Below are positions 5,262 to 8,691 of a stretch of 8,691 nt of DNA, one piece after another. Numbering within the stretch: position 1 is the first letter of the stretch; each line of letters starts with the position of its first letter. Position numbers and translations under genes: made by a program. The stretch is from NCBI GenBank assembly GCA_035541195.1, contig DATKNU010000167.1, forward strand, positions 1-8,691. Direction: 5' to 3'. Source of the stretch: Muellerivita sp035541195 (lineage in GTDB: Bacteria; Oederibacteriota; Muellerivitia; Muellerivitales; Muellerivitaceae). Under the pieces are notes generated by a model. It worked only from the letters and a program-made list of their open reading frames with translations, searched no databases and was not told the origin of the DNA.

Positions 5262-5680
5262 GCCGGGAAACGATCTTGATCGTCGAGGACCAGAGGGGCT
5301 TCCGGCGCGTTTACCAGGACGCCCTGGAAGGCGGGGGCTATTGGGTCCTGACCGCCGAGGACGGCGAGAAGGGGCTGGACCAAACCCGGTTCCACCGGCC
5401 CGCGCTGGTGCTGCTGGACCTGGGATTGCCCCGCCTGAACGGCTTTGAGGTGCTGCAGAAGATTCGCCAAGACGCTTCCCTGGACGGGGTCAAGGTGGTC
5501 ATCTTTTCGGTGATGGGCGAGGAAAAGGACGTGGAAAGGGCCATGGCCATGGGCGCCAACGGCTATGTGCTCAAGGGCGGCCATACGCCCAAGCGCGTGA
5601 TCGAGCTCATCCGCGAGATGCTCGACAAGCCCCCGGTTCAGCCCGCCGAAGTCATTGAGCTGAAGGCGACCAAGGACTGA
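5258..5680 (+). CDS. Single-domain response regulator (CheY-like receiver)
   Basis: The 140-residue protein is a complete receiver domain with no DNA-binding or enzymatic output. Acidic pair E10-D11, phosphoacceptor D54 (LLDLGLP), Ser84 in the switch position (FSV), K106 (YVLKGG) and Y103 are present. The last 18 or so residues (from about 122) are a charged tail, not a domain. The start ATG overlaps the TGA of the kinase, so translation is coupled and the kinase at 3768 is the obvious phosphodonor. A stand-alone receiver must pass the signal on by protein contact, as a phosphorelay intermediate or a CheY-type effector; the partner is not in the window. An in-frame GTG at 5231 would lengthen the N-terminus but lies inside the kinase gene and has no support. 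Confidence 0.95.
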   Translation: MSRETILIVEDQRGFRRVYQDALEGGGYWVLTAEDGEKGLDQTRFHRPALVLLDLGLPRLNGFEVLQKIRQDASLDGVKVVIFSVMGEEKDVERAMAMGANGYVLKGGHTPKRVIELIREMLDKPPVQPAEVIELKATKD

Positions 5681-5910
5681 CGAGTCGGGGTTGTTTCAAG
5701 CGGCGCGCAACAGCCTAAAGCCGTGGGTTCCATTGCGGGCTGACCCGCCCCCAAACCGGATCGAAATAGTGCCAAAAAATGTATAAAAATGTTCGGCAGA
5801 GACGGCGGGGAGCAATTGGGCGGCCGGCCGGCGATCGGCAATGGATTGAGTGTTAATTTTTTAAAATTTTAGACATTAATAAGGCAAAAATAACTCCATT
5901 TAACAAGGTT

Positions 5911-5949
5911 TTGACAATAATGTTGCTATATTTTAAACGGGCATAAAAT
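5911..5949 (+). promoter_or_regulatory. Promoter-like region for the downstream secreted protein
   Basis: A perfect -35 hexamer TTGACA (5911-5916) is followed by AT-rich sequence but no good -10 at 16-18 bp. TTTAAA at 5932-5937 gives a 15-bp spacer. An alternative pair is TTGCTA (5923-5928) with TAAAAT (5944-5949), also 15 bp apart. The surrounding A/T runs would act like an UP element. Transcription from here would give a leader of roughly 150-170 nt before 6113. Confidence 0.35.
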
Positions 5950-5970
5950 TTAACAGTATTTTTATGCCTG
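5938..5970 (+). promoter_or_regulatory. Stem-loop or operator dyad GGCATAAAA / TTTTATGCC
   Basis: GGCATAAAA (5940-5948) and TTTTATGCC (5960-5968) are perfect complements, with an outer G-T and C-G pair extending the stem to 5938/5970 and an 11-nt loop. It overlaps the region where transcription would begin, which fits a repressor site, or it could fold at the 5' end of the mRNA. A second smaller palindrome, TTTGGA-T-TCCAAA (5974-5986), follows directly. Confidence 0.5.
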
Positions 5971-6112
5971 GATTTTGGATTCCAAATATAATCAGACCGG
6001 TTCCTGGGCATAATTTTTTATCTTTTCTGGCTTATCTGTTTGTTGAAAATTTTTTATTTATTTCGCCGGGATGTTGCCGGTGGCCAATATTGGCGCAAGG
6101 TATGGCTCGTTT

Positions 6113-6865
6113 ATGGGAAAAATATTTCTCCTATTCTTTTTTACCGCCATTCCTTCCTTTCTTCCCGCCCAAACACTTCGGGGTTATGTCCTCGTCAAAA
6201 TCGCCGCAACTCCCCAATATTCCGGTTCCGCCACCTATCAGTGGGTTGCCTCCGACCATACATCGGTGGGTGGAGAAGACCTTTTTATCCTTGCGCGTGT
6301 TCCTGACCGCGCGACGGTTCGGTCCGTCACCGGTAGCGCATCAGGTTTGAAAGTGAGCCCATCGCTCCCCTTGGCGGGGCCAGCTTCGTTGTTAGTCGGT
6401 CCTTTTTCCATTGGCCCGGATTCGTCCGTCACTTTTACGGTGGCCGAAGATGGGGTGGACGAGGCTGGGAGTGGGTCCTTCCGGTTGTTGACTAGTTCCC
6501 AATTGACGCAGGTTCACGCGGCCTCCATCACCTTGCCCGACCCGACCGTCACCCCGGATGAAACCCCCGGCATCCGGCCCCAAACCGTTGTGGCCGCGCC
6601 CAACCTCTCCAGGGGCGGCACGCCGATCCATTTTCTGGTTCAACTGAACGCTCCGGCCGACATCAAACTTGCGGTTTACGCGTTGACGGGCGAAAGGGTT
6701 TTTGACGAGCGGTTGCAGGGCAATGTTGGAATGAACCAGTTGGTTTGGAGGCTGGAAAACAACGCCCGCCAATCCGTCGCCAGCGGGTTGTACCTCTACC
6801 GCTTGGAGATGGATGGCGGGGCGGGGCTGGCCGCGAGGACCGGAAAACTATTGGTTGTCCATTAG
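6113..6865 (+). CDS. Secreted protein with C-terminal FlgD/type-9-like Ig domain
   Basis: The 250-residue product starts with a signal peptide (MGKIFLLFFFTAIPSFLPAQ, cleavage about residue 20). Residues 21-140 are a beta-rich region of unknown family (LRGYVLVKIAATP, SVTFTVAEDG). After a Pro/Thr spacer (141-158), residues 160-250 match the FlgD-type Ig / C-terminal sorting-domain pattern: APNLSRGGTPIHFLVQL, IKLAVYALTGERVF, NQLVWRLEN, VASGLYLYRLE, GKLLVV. Such domains close many exported proteins of the FCB group and can serve as type 9 secretion signals or as structural caps. Start choice is uncertain: ATG 6113 places the signal peptide at the N-terminus but has only CAAGG 12 nt upstream; in-frame ATG 6071 would add 14 residues. 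It lies 93 bp before the large modular gene on the same strand. Confidence 0.75.
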   Translation: MGKIFLLFFFTAIPSFLPAQTLRGYVLVKIAATPQYSGSATYQWVASDHTSVGGEDLFILARVPDRATVRSVTGSASGLKVSPSLPLAGPASLLVGPFSIGPDSSVTFTVAEDGVDEAGSGSFRLLTSSQLTQVHAASITLPDPTVTPDETPGIRPQTVVAAPNLSRGGTPIHFLVQLNAPADIKLAVYALTGERVFDERLQGNVGMNQLVWRLENNARQSVASGLYLYRLEMDGGAGLAARTGKLLVVH

Positions 6866-6958
6866 GAAGATATTTGCCGATTTATTTTGCCTAAACGGGA
6901 AAAGTATCTTGAGACTTCTGGGATTTCAAAACCAAATGACTCGGCGGGGGACCCTCGG
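6866..6958 (+). other. Short gap between the two secreted-protein genes
   Basis: These 93 bp contain no gene and no clear terminator. AAGATA/TATCTT form a weak 6-bp dyad near the left end, and GGGGGA about 8 nt before ATG 6959 may serve as a ribosome site. Cotranscription of the flanking genes is possible. Confidence 0.35.
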
Positions 6959-8691
6959 ATGAGCGCGCCTTTTTGGGGCCACCGGCTTCCCTGGCGCTTG
7001 TCCCGTCTTTTGACGTGGGCACTGGCGGGCTTCGGAATTTGGGTTTTTGCCGCCGTGAATGGCTCGGCGCAGGATTCCTCCCTGAATGGGGGAGTTGTCA
7101 ACTTGTCATGCCGGTTGGGGGATGGGGGAGTTACCCTCCAGTGGCAGGGAGCGGCTTCGGGAACTTTCTCCGCGCCTGACGGGTTCAACATTTACCGGGC
7201 GTCGCAAGCGGCGGGCCCCTTCGAGCAAACGGGAACGGTTTCCATTCCCCCGGGTTCCGGTTCGGGGGCTTCATTCACTTACGAGGAACAGCCGGGGCCC
7301 GGGACTTGGTTTTATGAAGTGACGGCTTTTACCCTCTCGCCCGACGCTGAAAGTTCACCGGCGGGGCCCTGTGAAACGGATATGGGAACCCCCACGGCCA
7401 CGCCCACGCCGACGGCCACCATGACTTCGTCGCCTACGCTCACCCCGACGCCCATGTCGTTGACCTTGGGGGGGGATTCGCTGCAGTCGGGAACGAGTAT
7501 GGGGTCGGACCTTCAACCCTTGGTTGTCACCAACACTTTCACCAAAACCCCGACCCGGACCATCACGCGAACCTTCACGAAAACCCCAACCCCCACCCGC
7601 ACGGCCACGGCGACGGCAACGCCCCAGTGCTTCCTGGTGGATAACTTGGAGGACGGCAACCTCATCGACTTCTACCAGGGTACTTGGGCGGGATATGGAT
7701 GGGGAGGGGGCGCCTTCAATAATCCGCCGGCCGTGGTGACCCCAGGAGCGGCAGGGACCAACGACTCGGTCGAGGAGACGGGGAGCAACAACTCTTCCTC
7801 GAATTCGGACGGGTTCGGAATTTTGGCGACATTAAACGCCGCCGCCGGGGGAACGGCGAACCTGGGCGGTTATTTCCAGGGGTTGTCTTTTTACGTGAAG
7901 GCCAGCCGGGCGGCCACCTTGCGGGCGGAACTCGTGAGCTCCACGGACCAGTCCAGCGGAAATACGGATTACTATGGGTATAACTTCACGGTAGGGACTT
8001 CTTGGCAACAGGTGGTGATCCCAGCTTCGTCCTTCGCCACGGTGGGTTACGGGACGACGGGTTCCTTCAGCTCCGAGCTGGCGAACGCGGTGCAGTTCCA
8101 GTGGCAGACCCAGAACAGCGCCTATTCGTCCGGAATGAGCTTCTGGGTGGATGAGGTTTGTATACAGACCAATAACCCGCCCTCGCCCATCCCCACTTCC
8201 ACCTTTACGCCCTCACCGACTAAAACCCCGACCCCGACACCGGCGGCGACGGCCACCCGAACCTTTACCCAGACGCCGACGGTCACCCCCACCTTCACGC
8301 CGCAATGTTTCCAAGTGGACAACTTGGAGGACGGCAACCTGGTCAACTTCTACCAGGGGGTTTGGGCGGGCTATGGGTGGAACGGGGGCACCTTCAACAA
8401 CCCGCCGGCCGTGGTGACCCCAGGAGCGGCAGGGACAAACGATTCGGTCGAGGAGACGGGGAGCAACACTTCGACCACCAATGGGAATGGTTTCGGGATA
8501 TTGACGACACTGAACGCCGCCGCCGGGGGAACGGTGAACCTGGGCGGTTATTTCCAGGGATTGTCCTTTTACGTGAAGGCCAGCCAAGCCGCCACCTTAA
8601 GGGTGGAACTCGTGAGCTCCACGGACCAGTCCAGCGGAAATACGGATTACTATGGGTATAACTTCACGGTAGGGACTTCTTGGCAACAGGT
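6959..8691 (+). CDS. Large secreted modular protein with FnIII-like domain and repeated carbohydrate-binding-like modules; 3' end beyond the window
   Basis: An uninterrupted frame runs from ATG 6959 to the edge (577 codons visible). An N-terminal signal peptide with a basic lead (HRLPWRLSRLL) and a hydrophobic core ends near GSAQ (residue 38). Residues about 44-137 look like a fibronectin type III domain (GFNIYRAS, GTWFYEVTAF). A Thr/Pro-rich linker (about 143-222, with TPTATPTPTAT and KTPTPTRTAT) leads to module 1 (about 223-402), a second linker (about 403-448), and module 2 (449 onward). The modules begin CF-VDNLEDGN and contain LSFYVKAS, a YYGYNFTVGTSWQQVVIP strand and FWVDEVC. This resembles CBM11/CIA30-like jelly-roll carbohydrate-binding modules; the family match is by eye. 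C224 and C401 could tie the ends of module 1. No catalytic domain is visible; one may follow. A polysaccharide-binding or adhesin role is inferred. Confidence 0.85.
   Translation, partial: MSAPFWGHRLPWRLSRLLTWALAGFGIWVFAAVNGSAQDSSLNGGVVNLSCRLGDGGVTLQWQGAASGTFSAPDGFNIYRASQAAGPFEQTGTVSIPPGSGSGASFTYEEQPGPGTWFYEVTAFTLSPDAESSPAGPCETDMGTPTATPTPTATMTSSPTLTPTPMSLTLGGDSLQSGTSMGSDLQPLVVTNTFTKTPTRTITRTFTKTPTPTRTATATATPQCFLVDNLEDGNLIDFYQGTWAGYGWGGGAFNNPPAVVTPGAAGTNDSVEETGSNNSSSNSDGFGILATLNAAAGGTANLGGYFQGLSFYVKASRAATLRAELVSSTDQSSGNTDYYGYNFTVGTSWQQVVIPASSFATVGYGTTGSFSSELANAVQFQWQTQNSAYSSGMSFWVDEVCIQTNNPPSPIPTSTFTPSPTKTPTPTPAATATRTFTQTPTVTPTFTPQCFQVDNLEDGNLVNFYQGVWAGYGWNGGTFNNPPAVVTPGAAGTNDSVEETGSNTSTTNGNGFGILTTLNAAAGGTVNLGGYFQGLSFYVKASQAATLRVELVSSTDQSSGNTDYYGYNFTVGTSWQQ
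7385..7624 (+). repeat. Thr/Pro linker low-complexity DNA
   Basis: Degenerate ACN-CCN and ACN-GCN codon pairs encode TPT and TAT runs, split by a non-repetitive insert (about 7452-7530) reading SLTLGGDSLQSGTSMGSDLQ. A shorter similar linker is at about 8174-8302. Such linkers are flexible and may carry O-linked sugars in related lineages. Confidence 0.7.
7625..8013 (+). repeat. Tandem module repeat, copy 1 (part matched within the window)
   Basis: This block aligns without net gaps with 8303-8691 at an offset of 678 nt (226 codons). From 7927 to 8013 the two copies are identical at every base, third positions included. The module itself continues to about 8168, beyond the part that can be compared. 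Confidence 0.9.
8303..8691 (+). repeat. Tandem module repeat, copy 2 (cut by window edge)
   Basis: This is the second copy of the binding-like module, 678 nt after the first. Differences cluster in the early part, for example the Ser/Asn-rich loop around 8465-8490. The 87 nt from 8605 to the edge are identical to 7927-8013, so the identical block may extend further. Confidence 0.9.

Larger units (their letters stand above)
5681..6112. other. Intergenic region, GC-rich then strongly AT-rich
   Basis: No gene is supported here. The first part (5681-5850) is GC-rich and contains a 5-bp hairpin GCGGG/CCCGC (5735-5748, loop CTGA) without a T-tract, a poor candidate for the operon terminator, and a GGCCGGCCGG run near 5822. 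From about 5845 to 6060 composition changes abruptly to AT-rich, with many A and T runs, unlike any other part of the window. That half holds promoter-like sequence and two dyads, listed separately. No riboswitch class I know is matched. Confidence 0.6.

Noticed and set aside
5760..6060. Possible riboswitch or structured RNA before the secreted proteins
   Set aside because: I looked for conserved cores such as the cyclic-di-GMP type and found none; only simple dyads are present.
5964..6350. Open frame starting ATGCCTGG in the AT-rich leader
   Set aside because: It overlaps the secreted protein in another frame, starts within a dyad, has no ribosome site, and has an erratic Phe/Pro-rich product.
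7385..8302. Short repeats in the linkers taken as a CRISPR array
   Set aside because: Repeats are degenerate ACN-CCN codon pairs inside an open frame with no regular spacers.
8122..8587. Minus-strand open frames over the second linker and module
   Set aside because: Val/Gly and Arg/Gly-rich products are antisense readings of the Thr/Pro linker; the plus-strand frame is continuous through the window edge.

Overview
The window reads as chromosomal DNA of a GC-rich, Gram-negative-type bacterium. It encodes a lipoprotein, several Sec-type signal peptides, a membrane histidine kinase, a secreted protein with a FlgD/type-9-like C-terminal Ig domain, and a large secreted protein whose domains are joined by Thr/Pro-rich linkers. 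Short TTG starts appear likely for two genes. This combination fits an FCB-group or candidate-phylum bacterium, for example a Fibrobacteres- or FCPU426-like lineage. That placement is inference from style, not from a marker alignment.

Layout, left to right. (1) The 3' half of guaA (GMP synthase) enters from the left edge and ends at 850. Its last dozen codons are unusually AT-rich. About 100 bp downstream (918-956) lies a second, GC-rich copy of the same tail, encoding MTSKPPGTIEWE and a stop with only synonymous differences. This looks like the scar of an element that inserted into the end of guaA and rebuilt it. (2) A gene-free stretch (851-1323) holds palindromes next to the scar and then a dispersed-type repeat of the CCACAGAGACGC...GCGTCTCTGCGG kind in direct and inverted arrangement. 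(3) A two-gene unit encodes an exported S1/P1-type nuclease homologue, in which three of the nine expected zinc ligands are asparagine, and a small DUF1330-like protein starting 2 nt later. (4) A convergent small cysteine-containing lipoprotein gene lies on the minus strand (2601-3008).

(5) A tightly packed sensory operon (3224-5680) follows: an exported Cache-like sensor protein, a HAMP-containing histidine kinase, and a single-domain CheY-like receiver whose start overlaps the kinase stop by 4 bp. Upstream is a very good sigma-54 (-24/-12) promoter match and a 22-bp palindrome spanning the predicted start of transcription and the ribosome binding site. No sigma-54 activator and no output domain are in the window, so the target is elsewhere. 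(6) An intergenic region (5681-6112) has a strikingly AT-rich second half carrying promoter-like sequence and two dyads. (7) A secreted protein with a C-terminal FlgD-like Ig domain is encoded at 6113-6865. (8) An open-ended gene from 6959 to the window edge encodes a signal peptide, an FnIII-like domain, and two nearly identical carbohydrate-binding-like modules separated by Thr/Pro linkers. The modules share a perfectly identical stretch of at least 87 nt, which points to recent duplication or gene conversion.

Taken together, the right two thirds is about sensing and contacting the outside: an envelope sensor with a phosphorelay, then two exported cell-surface or polysaccharide-contact proteins. 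Whether the signalling operon controls the surface genes cannot be decided from the sequence.
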